This document shows, piece after piece, positions 1 through 7,670 of a stretch of DNA of 64,000 bases. Made by a program: the position numbers and the translations under genes. The notes below the pieces were generated by a model. It searched no databases, was not told the origin of the DNA, and saw only the letters and a list, made by a program, of their open reading frames with translations. Source of the stretch: Alphaproteobacteria bacterium (lineage in GTDB: Bacteria; Pseudomonadota; Alphaproteobacteria; UBA6615). The stretch's first letter is position 1. Each line of letters starts with the position of its first letter. Where the stretch lies: assembly GCA_022449545.1 (NCBI GenBank), contig JAKUPN010000001.1, forward strand, positions 248,001 to 312,000, read 5' to 3'.

Positions 1-338
1 GAGATGACGGAGAGACTTATAATATAAATGCCGATACAGCTGCCGGAGCAATAGCAGAAGCGCTTCAGGCTGCACGTTTATATATGTTAACCGACGTGCC
101 TGGGGTGATGAATGGAGAAGGACAAGTGATTCCAGACATTAACATTAACGAAGCAAAGGCCTTAATTAATGATGGGACTATCAGTGGTGGTATGATACCA
201 AAGGTGGAAACATGTATTCGTGCTGTACAAAATCAAGTCGAAGCTTCTGTTATATTAGATGGCCGAATTAAACACTCATTGCTACTAGAAATTTTTACGG
301 AACACGGTACTGGAACTGCAATTTGGTATAACAAATAA
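1..338 (+). CDS. argB: Acetylglutamate kinase, C-terminal part (cut by window start)
   Basis: The reading frame is open from base 3 and gives the last 111 or so residues of N-acetyl-L-glutamate kinase, which phosphorylates N-acetylglutamate in the second step of arginine biosynthesis in the cytoplasm. The visible part starts in the [18 protein letters not shown] segment that contributes to the nucleotide and substrate site, followed by LTDVPGV and the [11 protein letters not shown] motif with its conserved lysine. The C-terminus ([10 protein letters not shown]) is the usual one, so the 3' end is intact. The next gene starts 49 bases downstream on the same strand, as in many alphaproteobacteria. 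The start lies outside the window. Confidence 0.96.
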   Translation, partial: DDGETYNINADTAAGAIAEALQAARLYMLTDVPGVMNGEGQVIPDININEAKALINDGTISGGMIPKVETCIRAVQNQVEASVILDGRIKHSLLLEIFTEHGTGTAIWYNK

Positions 339-387
339 GCTAAGTTCCAGTCACTTATATGAAAGATGTTCTGAGGGACCAACTTTT

Positions 388-1083
388 ATGAATGTACAGG
401 ATTCACTAAAGAATAAAGATTTTTGGATTTTTGACCTTGATAATACTCTTTATCCCTCTTCAAATGGGCTAATGTCAGATGTTTCGGATAGGATGACTAA
501 ATTTGTCTCAATGGTCACAGGCACGTCTACTGAAGAGGCCCTTATCGAACAGAAAGAATTATTCAAAAACCATGGAACAACCCTTCGCGGCCTAATGGTT
601 AAGCACTCAATTGACCCGTGGGATTTTTTAAAGTTTGTCCATAATGTAGATTATGGTCTTGTTAAAAGAAATCACAAGTTAGGAAATGCCATAAAAGCAT
701 TAAAGGGTACAAAAATTATATATACTAATGCCTCATCAGGTCATGCAAAAAAAGTATTAGAACGCCTGGGTTTCTTAGAACAATTTGATTTTATTTTTGA
801 TGTCTCTGATGCTGCATGGATACCTAAACCCAACCTACGGTCATATCAAACACTCATGAAAAAAATAAAACTTGACCCTCTCTCTTCAGTTATGATTGAG
901 GATATAGCTCCTAATTTAAAGCCTGCATCAGACATCGGCATGACAACTGTTTGGATCAAACAAAAGATTACTGAAGCACCTAGTTGGACACTTCCTGAAA
1001 AAAATAGTGATTACATAGACCATACTATAGATGACTTAACTGCGTGGCTTGAATCGTTAACGCTTAAACAAAAGAAGATTTGA
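388..1083 (+). CDS. HAD-family pyrimidine 5'-nucleotidase
   Basis: A 231-residue HAD-superfamily phosphatase. Motif I is FDLDNTLYP with nucleophile Asp16 and acid/base Asp18; motif II is the TNAS segment; the motif III Lys lies in WIPKPNL; motif IV is MIEDIAPNL. The FDLDNTLYPSS start is typical of the pyrimidine 5'-nucleotidase (SDT1/PHM8-like) subgroup, which dephosphorylates nucleoside monophosphates. An ortholog between argB and dapD is common in alphaproteobacteria, supporting the assignment. A GAGGGA ribosome site precedes the ATG. The exact substrate is inferred from family only; another small phosphometabolite is possible. Confidence 0.85.
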   Translation: MNVQDSLKNKDFWIFDLDNTLYPSSNGLMSDVSDRMTKFVSMVTGTSTEEALIEQKELFKNHGTTLRGLMVKHSIDPWDFLKFVHNVDYGLVKRNHKLGNAIKALKGTKIIYTNASSGHAKKVLERLGFLEQFDFIFDVSDAAWIPKPNLRSYQTLMKKIKLDPLSSVMIEDIAPNLKPASDIGMTTVWIKQKITEAPSWTLPEKNSDYIDHTIDDLTAWLESLTLKQKKI

Positions 1084-1166
1084 CCGTTGACAGAGTGACA
1101 TTTTGAACGCCATTTTCTTAAGACTAATTATATATTGTAAATTTGGGAAGCTTAAAGAGGAGTATT

Positions 1167-2012
1167 ATGACCAACGAAACCCTGCAGACAATAATTGAGA
1201 CCACTTGGGATAACCGCGACACAATAGGAACAGAGACCACTGGAGAATCTCGCGAAGCCGTTGAACAAGCTCTTGAGATGCTCGACCAAGGCTTAGTGAG
1301 GGTAGCGGAAAAACATAATGATCAGTGGGTTGTAAACCAGTGGCTAAAAAAAGCAGTTTTGCTCTCTTTTCGACTTAATGACATGAACAAGATAGAAGGT
1401 GGACCCGGCAAAAATACAAACTGGTGGGATAAAGTACCTTCCAAATTTTCAGAATGGAACGATTTGAAATTTCGAGATGCAGGATTTCGAGCGGTTCCAG
1501 GGAGTATTGTCAGGCATTCTGCCTATATAGCCCCTGGCGTCGTACTTATGCCTAGCTTCGTTAATCTCGGAGCCTATGTGGATAGTGGAACAATGGTAGA
1601 CACCTGGGCTACTGTTGGCAGCTGCGCTCAAATAGGTCAAAACGTTCACCTCTCTGGGGGAGCTGGCATCGGCGGTGTTCTTGAACCATTACAAGCATCC
1701 CCTGTAATCATTGAGGATAATTGTTTTATAGGAGCGCGTTCAGAGGTAGCTGAAGGGGTGATTGTTGAAACTGGAGCTGTTTTATCAATGGGGGTTTACT
1801 TAGGTGCATCAACAAAAATTGTTGATAGAGAGTCTGGAAATATCGTTACAGGCCGAGTTCCTCCTTATTCAGTGGTCGTTCCAGGCACACTACCGGGACA
1901 AAAATTAGAAGATGGTTCTAACGGACCGAATCTTTATTGTGCAGTTATTGTTAAAACAGTTGATGAGCAAACTCGTTCGAAGACTTCGATAAATGAGTTG
2001 TTGCGTGATTAA
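1167..2012 (+). CDS. dapD: 2,3,4,5-tetrahydropyridine-2,6-dicarboxylate N-succinyltransferase
   Basis: A 281-residue succinyl-CoA-dependent acyltransferase of the diaminopimelate/lysine pathway. The centre is a left-handed beta-helix of hexapeptide repeats, with the DapD-specific stretch [20 protein letters not shown] and the loop [14 protein letters not shown]. The frame is open further to a TTG at 1143, but ATG 1167 is preferred: AGAGGAG lies just upstream and the protein then has the usual length. TTGACA at 1087-1092 could be a -35 box, but no convincing -10 box follows. dapE comes next on the same strand, so two consecutive steps of the succinylase branch are encoded together. Confidence 0.96.
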   Translation: MTNETLQTIIETTWDNRDTIGTETTGESREAVEQALEMLDQGLVRVAEKHNDQWVVNQWLKKAVLLSFRLNDMNKIEGGPGKNTNWWDKVPSKFSEWNDLKFRDAGFRAVPGSIVRHSAYIAPGVVLMPSFVNLGAYVDSGTMVDTWATVGSCAQIGQNVHLSGGAGIGGVLEPLQASPVIIEDNCFIGARSEVAEGVIVETGAVLSMGVYLGASTKIVDRESGNIVTGRVPPYSVVVPGTLPGQKLEDGSNGPNLYCAVIVKTVDEQTRSKTSINELLRD

Positions 2013-2039
2013 AAAATATAAAATTTTGTGATTAGAACT

Positions 2040-3245
2040 ATGAATAATCTAAATTATGAAACGAATAACCCTATTAAGCTAGCGCAGGATTTGATTAAAC
2101 TGCCAAGTGTAACACCCCTCGATGAGGGTGCAATAGAATTACTTAGTAGTGTATTAAAAACATTAGGATTCGTTTGTCATATTAAAAAATTCTCTTCACC
2201 TAATACTGATGAAGTCACTAATCTCTACGCTCGTCTAGGAGATCAGAATCCGAATTTTTGCTTTGCAGGTCATACGGATGTAGTTCCAAGCGGTCCATCA
2301 GAAAGTTGGGATAGTGATCCCTTCTCTGGTCATATAAGTGATGGTAATCTTTACGGTCGGGGCGCTGCCGATATGAAGAGCGCAATAGCAGCATTTGTGT
2401 GTGCTGTTGGGAGCATAACTGAATTATATGGCCCTCCCTCAAAATGGGAGTTTCCAGGCTCCATAAGTTTATTAATAACAGGAGATGAGGAAGGCCCAGC
2501 GATAAATGGAACCAGAAAATTATTAGAGTGGCTAGAAAAAAAAGAAGAGGTGATTAGCACTTGCATAGTTGGTGAACCAACCAATGAATCAGTGCTCGGG
2601 GATATGGTTAAAATAGGTCGCCGTGGAAGCCTAAATGGAACACTTAAAGTTAATGGGATCCAAGGACATACTGCATACCCACATCTTGCCCAAAATCCAG
2701 TTCATCATCTTATTTATATTTTACAAAGTTTGATTTATGAACCCCTAGACCAAGGAACAGAGCACTTTCAAGCTTCTACTTTTCAGATATCGAATATCGA
2801 TGTGGGTAATCGTGCCACTAATGTTATTCCGGCCTCAGCGATCGCACACTTTAACATAAGGTTCAACGACCTACATACCTCTGAAAGTATAAGAAAGTTG
2901 CTTGTAAAAAGAATTACAGCAACTATCGACGAAGAAAAAGTAGACTATGAGCTTGATATTCATGTTAGCGGTGAATGCTTTTTAACACCACCCGGAACCC
3001 TCAGTAATATACTGATTTCATCAATTGAAGAGGTCACAGGAAAAACTCCCACCCTGAGTACAACTGGTGGCACATCTGATGCGCGCTTCATAAAAAATTA
3101 CTGTCCAGTAGCAGAGTTTGGTTTGGTTGGAAAGACGATGCATAAAGCGAATGAAAATGTCCTATGCTCAGATGTTGATGCTTTGAGTAGAATATATTTT
3201 TCAGTGATCAAAAAATATTTTCAATTCGAAGATTCTAGCGATTGA
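2040..3245 (+). CDS. dapE: Succinyl-diaminopimelate desuccinylase
   Basis: A 401-residue M20-family dinuclear zinc hydrolase that removes succinate from N-succinyl-LL-diaminopimelate in lysine and peptidoglycan precursor synthesis. Metal and catalytic motifs are in order: FAGHTDVVPSG (His, Asp), GRGAADMKS (bridging Asp), TGDEEGPA (catalytic Glu pair), VGEPTN, and the C-terminal TMHKANE (His). A GTG at 2028 is a possible alternative start; I chose ATG 2040 because family members begin near the ALDLIKLPSVTP-like segment, though neither start has a strong ribosome site. It ends exactly where the convergent truA ends, the two stops sharing the hexamer TGATCA. Confidence 0.95.
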   Translation: MNNLNYETNNPIKLAQDLIKLPSVTPLDEGAIELLSSVLKTLGFVCHIKKFSSPNTDEVTNLYARLGDQNPNFCFAGHTDVVPSGPSESWDSDPFSGHISDGNLYGRGAADMKSAIAAFVCAVGSITELYGPPSKWEFPGSISLLITGDEEGPAINGTRKLLEWLEKKEEVISTCIVGEPTNESVLGDMVKIGRRGSLNGTLKVNGIQGHTAYPHLAQNPVHHLIYILQSLIYEPLDQGTEHFQASTFQISNIDVGNRATNVIPASAIAHFNIRFNDLHTSESIRKLLVKRITATIDEEKVDYELDIHVSGECFLTPPGTLSNILISSIEEVTGKTPTLSTTGGTSDARFIKNYCPVAEFGLVGKTMHKANENVLCSDVDALSRIYFSVIKKYFQFEDSSD

Positions 3246-3986
3246 TCAGGGGTAATCAACCTGGACTAAATATAAACCAGAAGCAGGAGCTGTTGGCCCT
3301 GCTAATGACCGATCTTGAGCATTTAAAACGACTCTAACGTCATCTAAATTCCACTTGCCATATCCTACCATTGTTAGGGTACCAACTAAATTACGCACTT
3401 GATGTTGTAGAAATGACTTAGCACTAGTAGTCACCCTTATTTCATCCCCAATGCGTTCAACATCTAAATGGTCAAGAGTTTTGATAGGTGATTTAGCTTG
3501 ACAACTGGTTGCCCTAAATGATGAGAAATCATGAGTGCCAACAAGAGTCTGAGCTGCCATGTGCATAGCTTTTTCATCAAGACGAGAAGGAGTCCACCAT
3601 ATCCTATTTTTATCTAATGTAGGAGGAGGGCGTCTATTTAATATACGGTATAGATAGTGTCTTTTAAGAGCACAAAATCGAGCATGAAAAGTGCCATTCA
3701 CCTCTTCAACACTTAATACGGAAATAGGAACTTTGCGAAGAAAATGATTGAGAGCATCACGTAAAGTGTCCGTAGATATTTCACGAGCAATATCACAATG
3801 GGCAACTTGACCCTCAGCATGCACACCCGAATCTGTACGCCCGGCTCCGTGTACCTGAACCTTTACTTTAGTTAAATCAAATAACGCTGCTTCTAATTCA
3901 CCTTGAACGGATTTTCCGTTCTGTTGTCTTTGCCATCCAACAAATAGTGTTCCGTCGTACTCTATAATTAGCTTATAACGGGTCAT
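3246..3986 (-). CDS. truA: tRNA pseudouridine(38-40) synthase
   Basis: A 246-residue TruA enzyme that isomerises uridines 38-40 in the anticodon arm of tRNAs. The catalytic Asp52 lies in GAGRTDSGVHA; other hallmarks are the YDGTLFVGWQRQ N-terminus, FHARF, RHYLYRI and the QVRNLVGTL segment near the end. Length is normal. The start overlaps the end of fmt by four bases (ATGA arrangement), so translation is probably coupled in a def-fmt-truA operon. There is no intergenic space to dapE, which converges on it. Confidence 0.96.
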   Translation of the reverse strand: MTRYKLIIEYDGTLFVGWQRQQNGKSVQGELEAALFDLTKVKVQVHGAGRTDSGVHAEGQVAHCDIAREISTDTLRDALNHFLRKVPISVLSVEEVNGTFHARFCALKRHYLYRILNRRPPPTLDKNRIWWTPSRLDEKAMHMAAQTLVGTHDFSSFRATSCQAKSPIKTLDHLDVERIGDEIRVTTSAKSFLQHQVRNLVGTLTMVGYGKWNLDDVRVVLNAQDRSLAGPTAPASGLYLVQVDYP

Positions 3987-4897
3987 GTTAGGAGAGAGCC
4001 TTTTTTAATGGGAAATCCTCGCAATAAAGTCTCTACTGACATAGGACGTCTTCCTTCCCTTTGCAAAGTCTTAAGCCTTAGACAACCAATGCGACAAGAG
4101 ACTGTAAGATGATTATCTAAAACTAAACCTGGTTCACCAGAGCCTTCCACAAGTTCTACTTCAAGTACTTTTAAACGAATGTCTCCTAGGTTGAACCAAG
4201 CTCCTGGCCACGGTGCAAACGCTCTTATTTTTCTCTCTATTTCTTCCGCTCTATTATTCCAATCAATATGACCTTCTTCCCGTGTTAACTTTTGTGCATA
4301 AGTAATACCTACTTCTGGTTGTGGTATCTCTTTTAGACGACCTGAAAAAACCCCTTCTAGCGCCTCTACAATCATTCCTGAACCTAGAAGTGCCAATTGA
4401 TCATGAAGTTTTTCAGATGTTGTGAAACTATGAATTGGCACTGTCTCAGTTAGAAGCAAAGGTCCAGTATCTAGACCTTCATTCATTCGCATTATTGAAA
4501 CACCCGTTTCCTTATCACCAGCCATTATGGCCCTTTGAATTGGAGCTGCTCCCCTCCATCTGGGAAGCAGAGAAGCATGAATATTAAAACAACCAAACTT
4601 AGGCGCATCAAGAATTGGTTTTTTCAGGATAAGTCCGTACGCAACCACTATTGCAGCATCAAGATTTAGTGCCTTAAATTCTTCTTGCACCGCTACATCT
4701 TTAAGAGACGAAGGTGTAAAGACCGGTAGTCCTAATTCACTCACTATAGCATGAATTGCAGTTTTTTGGACCTTTTGCCCTCGACCTGAGACTTGTGGAG
4801 GTTGAGTATAAACACACATAATTTCATGACCAACACCTACCAGAGCCCTAAGGGCTGGCACAGCAAATTTAGGCGAGCCAAAAAAAGCTAATTTCAT
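3983..4897 (-). CDS. fmt: Methionyl-tRNA formyltransferase
   Basis: A 304-residue enzyme that formylates the initiator Met-tRNA with 10-formyl-tetrahydrofolate. The N-terminal Rossmann domain begins MKLAFFGSPKFAVP. The formyltransferase core has FNIHASLLPRWRGAAPIQRAI (catalytic Asn and His) and GLDTGPL (catalytic Asp), and a C-terminal OB-like domain follows from about residue 205. The frame extends four codons further to a TTG at 4909, but the ATG at 4897 matches the normal family start. It lies between def and truA on the same strand, the common arrangement pairing formylation and deformylation. Confidence 0.96.
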   Translation of the reverse strand: MKLAFFGSPKFAVPALRALVGVGHEIMCVYTQPPQVSGRGQKVQKTAIHAIVSELGLPVFTPSSLKDVAVQEEFKALNLDAAIVVAYGLILKKPILDAPKFGCFNIHASLLPRWRGAAPIQRAIMAGDKETGVSIMRMNEGLDTGPLLLTETVPIHSFTTSEKLHDQLALLGSGMIVEALEGVFSGRLKEIPQPEVGITYAQKLTREEGHIDWNNRAEEIERKIRAFAPWPGAWFNLGDIRLKVLEVELVEGSGEPGLVLDNHLTVSCRIGCLRLKTLQREGRRPMSVETLLRGFPIKKGSLLT

Positions 4898-4935
4898 AAG
4901 AGTTTCCAACTAAGAAAGATTAATTAAACCTTAAT

Positions 4936-5454
4936 TTAAGCAGCCACCTTCTGCTTTTTTAATTTCTTCATCTTACGTAAAATAATATTTCTTTTAAGTG
5001 GAGACAGATAATCCACAAATAAAATTCCTTCTAGATGGTCGATTTCATGTTGCAGGCAAGTTGAAAGTAATCCATTTGCATCAATCTGTTTTTGTTCACC
5101 GAACTCATCTAAATATCTCAAAAGCACATGATTAGGACGTTTGACCTCCGCAAAATGCTCAGGAAAACTAAGACAGCCCTCCTCAGCAACTATGAGTTCT
5201 TCTGACGCCTCAATAACCTCTGGGTTTATAAGTTTTAATGGTCTTGGGTCTTCGTCTTCCCTTGATACGTCACAAACAATAACTCGACGCGTAACACCAA
5301 CTTGGGGAGCCGACAATCCGACACCCGGTGCAGCATACATGGTCTCCAACATATCATCCATAAAATCCCTCAAATGCTGATCAACCGATTCCACATCAGA
5401 ACATTTTATTTTAAGACGAGCATCAGGTGCATGTATTATAGGCAGCAAAGCCAT
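4936..5454 (-). CDS. def: Peptide deformylase
   Basis: A 172-residue metalloenzyme that removes the N-terminal formyl group from nascent proteins. The three class motifs are complete: GVGLSAPQVG (residues 45-53), EEGCLSFPE with metal ligand Cys94, and QHEIDHLEG with His136, His140 and catalytic Glu137. It is the first gene of a minus-strand def-fmt-truA set; fmt starts 38 bases downstream. The 138-base region to the divergent rmuC must hold both promoters, but I see no clear consensus boxes. Confidence 0.97.
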   Translation of the reverse strand: MALLPIIHAPDARLKIKCSDVESVDQHLRDFMDDMLETMYAAPGVGLSAPQVGVTRRVIVCDVSREDEDPRPLKLINPEVIEASEELIVAEEGCLSFPEHFAEVKRPNHVLLRYLDEFGEQKQIDANGLLSTCLQHEIDHLEGILFVDYLSPLKRNIILRKMKKLKKQKVAA

Positions 5455-5592
5455 TGCTGAGGTAACCTTTCAATTTTAATAATAGTATCACAAATGTTAG
5501 AGACCGATAACTAAGATCTTGCTCTCTTTTAGTCAAGGAGTGATCCGACTCGGTACCTTGCTTGTTAATATAGTCTGAGGAAGGAATCAATT

Positions 5593-6705
5593 ATGGACCC
5601 GCTAACAGCCACAATAGTTACCATACTAACTATAGTAATTGTATTTATCGCAGCTATGTTGGCAATTAGAGGCAAAACCAATAATCAAATATCTTTGCTA
5701 ACTGAGCGATTAACTCAAATTAGTGAATACCAAGCAACCTCGTTGAATCAACTTTCCCAAAAATTTCAGGAACAAGAGCGGGCTCTAACTAAATCAATTG
5801 ATGAGCGACTTTCCGCTACAAGCATAAGGGTAAGTGAAACGCTTGAAAAAAACATCAATATCCAAAAGACTTCGCTAGACGACCTAAAAGAGAGATTAGT
5901 TCGCATTGACACAGCTCAAAAAAACATTACCGAATTATCATCCCAAATGATTAGTCTTCAAGATATATTATCTAATAAACAAGCCCGAGGAGCTTTTGGA
6001 GAAGTTCAATTACATGATTTAGTATCATCAATACTCCCTCCAAACAGCTACACCTTTCAAGCAACATTGAGTAACAACAAGCGAGCAGACTGCTTGCTTA
6101 ATTTACCTATGCCACCTGGACCTATTGTTATAGACGCAAAATTTCCTTTAGAGTCCTACAGAGCTCTACAAAATTCTGAAAACGAGCAATACAATAAACA
6201 AGCAAAACGTGCATTCTCTTCTGATATTCTAAAACACATAACAGATATAGCTGAAAAATATATTTTACCAGGTGAAACAGCTGAGGCTGCATTGATGTTC
6301 TTGCCATCTGAGGCTGTTTATGCGGAACTTCACGCTAATTTTTCTAACATCGTTGAAAAATCTTATCAGGCCAAAGTTTTTATTGTCTCACCAACAACTC
6401 TCTGGGCAACCCTAAACACAGTAAGAGCAGTACTTAAAGATGTTCATATGAAAGAAGCAGCTGGATTAATTCAAAAAGAAATCATGTCACTCATAACTGA
6501 CGTAAGCAGACTAGATAAACGTGTAGGTAATCTACAAAGACACTTTGATCAGGCGAGCGAGGACATGCGTGAAGTAAGAATTTCGGCTGAAAAAATAAAT
6601 AAACGTAGTGAATTAATCCAAAATCTAGAGGTGGATGAAGATGTTGATAAATCCGACGATATAATGAACTCCAAACAAAAGCCGGAACTGAGGGAAATCA
6701 AATAA
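5593..6705 (+). CDS. rmuC: DNA recombination protein RmuC
   Basis: A 370-residue RmuC-family protein. Residues about 4-25 form one membrane-spanning segment, followed by a long predicted coiled coil (about 30-125) and the RmuC nuclease-like domain from about 130, with GAFGEVQLHDLV, VIDAKFPLESY and the FLPSEAVYAEL segment. RmuC limits DNA inversions at short inverted repeats; its core resembles PD-(D/E)XK nucleases, and Asp/Lys in VIDAKFP are the likely active-site residues. GAGGAAGGA precedes the ATG. It is divergent from def and converges on recR. Confidence 0.93.
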   Translation: MDPLTATIVTILTIVIVFIAAMLAIRGKTNNQISLLTERLTQISEYQATSLNQLSQKFQEQERALTKSIDERLSATSIRVSETLEKNINIQKTSLDDLKERLVRIDTAQKNITELSSQMISLQDILSNKQARGAFGEVQLHDLVSSILPPNSYTFQATLSNNKRADCLLNLPMPPGPIVIDAKFPLESYRALQNSENEQYNKQAKRAFSSDILKHITDIAEKYILPGETAEAALMFLPSEAVYAELHANFSNIVEKSYQAKVFIVSPTTLWATLNTVRAVLKDVHMKEAAGLIQKEIMSLITDVSRLDKRVGNLQRHFDQASEDMREVRISAEKINKRSELIQNLEVDEDVDKSDDIMNSKQKPELREIK

Positions 6706-6734
6706 ACTAATCCAAAATGAGCATTGGTAAAAAC

Positions 6735-7328
6735 TTAAAACGGCCGGCGACTATTTATTGCTGTAGTTAGGGTTCCATCATCAAGGTAATCTAACTCTCC
6801 GCCCACAGGTACTCCATGAGACAGTCGAGAGACCTTTACATCGATTCTTTCAAGACGCTCAAGAATATAATGGGCCGTCGTTTGACCAGAAACTGTTGCA
6901 CCTGTAGCAAGGATCACTTCTTTCATTTCAGGTTTTTCAGCTCTTTCCAACAATGTTTCAATATTGAGATCATTTGGGTTTATTCCGTCTATAGCAGAGA
7001 GCGTTCCACCCAAAACATGATACTGTCCTCGAAAAGCCGAAGTTCTTTCTATAGCCCATAAATCAGCCACTTCCTCAACTACACATATGAGTTGAAGATC
7101 TCTTTTCTCATCTGCACATATTCGACAAGGATCGATCGTATCTAAATTTCCACATGTATCACAATTAGAGATTGTACTAGCAGTTGATTGTATAACTTCT
7201 GCCAAGGGTAGCATTATCTGATCAGGTTTTTTAAGTAAATGTAGAGCAACACGTCTTGCAGACCGTGGCCCCAAACCAGGTAATTTTGCTAAAAGCGATA
7301 TTAAATGCTCTATTTCAGAAACACTCAT
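6735..7328 (-). CDS. recR: Recombination mediator protein RecR
   Basis: A 197-residue RecR, partner of RecO and RecF in loading RecA at single-stranded gaps. It has the N-terminal helix-hairpin-helix region ([17 protein letters not shown]), a four-cysteine zinc site ([16 protein letters not shown]), a Toprim domain ([15 protein letters not shown], with [13 protein letters not shown]), and the C-terminal [19 protein letters not shown] motif. It is the third gene of the dnaX-ybaB-recR set; the gap to ybaB is 15 bases. Confidence 0.97.
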   Translation of the reverse strand: MSVSEIEHLISLLAKLPGLGPRSARRVALHLLKKPDQIMLPLAEVIQSTASTISNCDTCGNLDTIDPCRICADEKRDLQLICVVEEVADLWAIERTSAFRGQYHVLGGTLSAIDGINPNDLNIETLLERAEKPEMKEVILATGATVSGQTTAHYILERLERIDVKVSRLSHGVPVGGELDYLDDGTLTTAINSRRPF

Positions 7329-7343
7329 ACTGAATAAATTTAC

Positions 7344-7670
7344 TCAACTAAAAGGGATGTTCATTCCTGGAGGCAACTCTATTCCACCAGTCAATTCTTT
7401 CATAGCCTCCGCCGACTTCGCCTCAACTTTAGATTTAGCATCTGCATGGGCAGCTACAATTAGATCTTCAAGAATTTCAGATTCATTAGGACTTAATAAA
7501 GAACTGTCCAATCTAATGTTTTTCATTTCTCCTTTTCCATTGAGAACTACTATAACTAAACCCGCGCCTGATGTACCTTCTACAATCAACTCTTCTAAAC
7601 TCTGTTGCATCTCTGCCATTTTAGACTGCATTTGCTGTGCTTGCTTTAACATTTGACCAATATTCTTCAT
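7344..7670 (-). CDS. YbaB/EbfC family nucleoid-associated protein
   Basis: A 108-residue small DNA-binding protein of the YbaB/EbfC family, which forms dimers and binds DNA in the nucleoid. The first 30 residues form a Gln/Met-rich helix (MLKQAQQMQSKMAEMQ) as in homologs, followed by a beta-sheet region and a second helix; the PPGMNIPF end is typical. Its start overlaps the dnaX stop by four bases, and recR follows at 15 bases, the conserved order. Its exact role in cells is not settled even for characterised homologs. Confidence 0.94.
   Translation of the reverse strand: MKNIGQMLKQAQQMQSKMAEMQQSLEELIVEGTSGAGLVIVVLNGKGEMKNIRLDSSLLSPNESEILEDLIVAAHADAKSKVEAKSAEAMKELTGGIELPPGMNIPFS

Noticed and set aside
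1087-1136. Promoter for dapD beginning with TTGACA
   Set aside because: The -35 box is perfect, but no hexamer at 16-18 bases resembles a -10 box, so I mention it only in the dapD entry.
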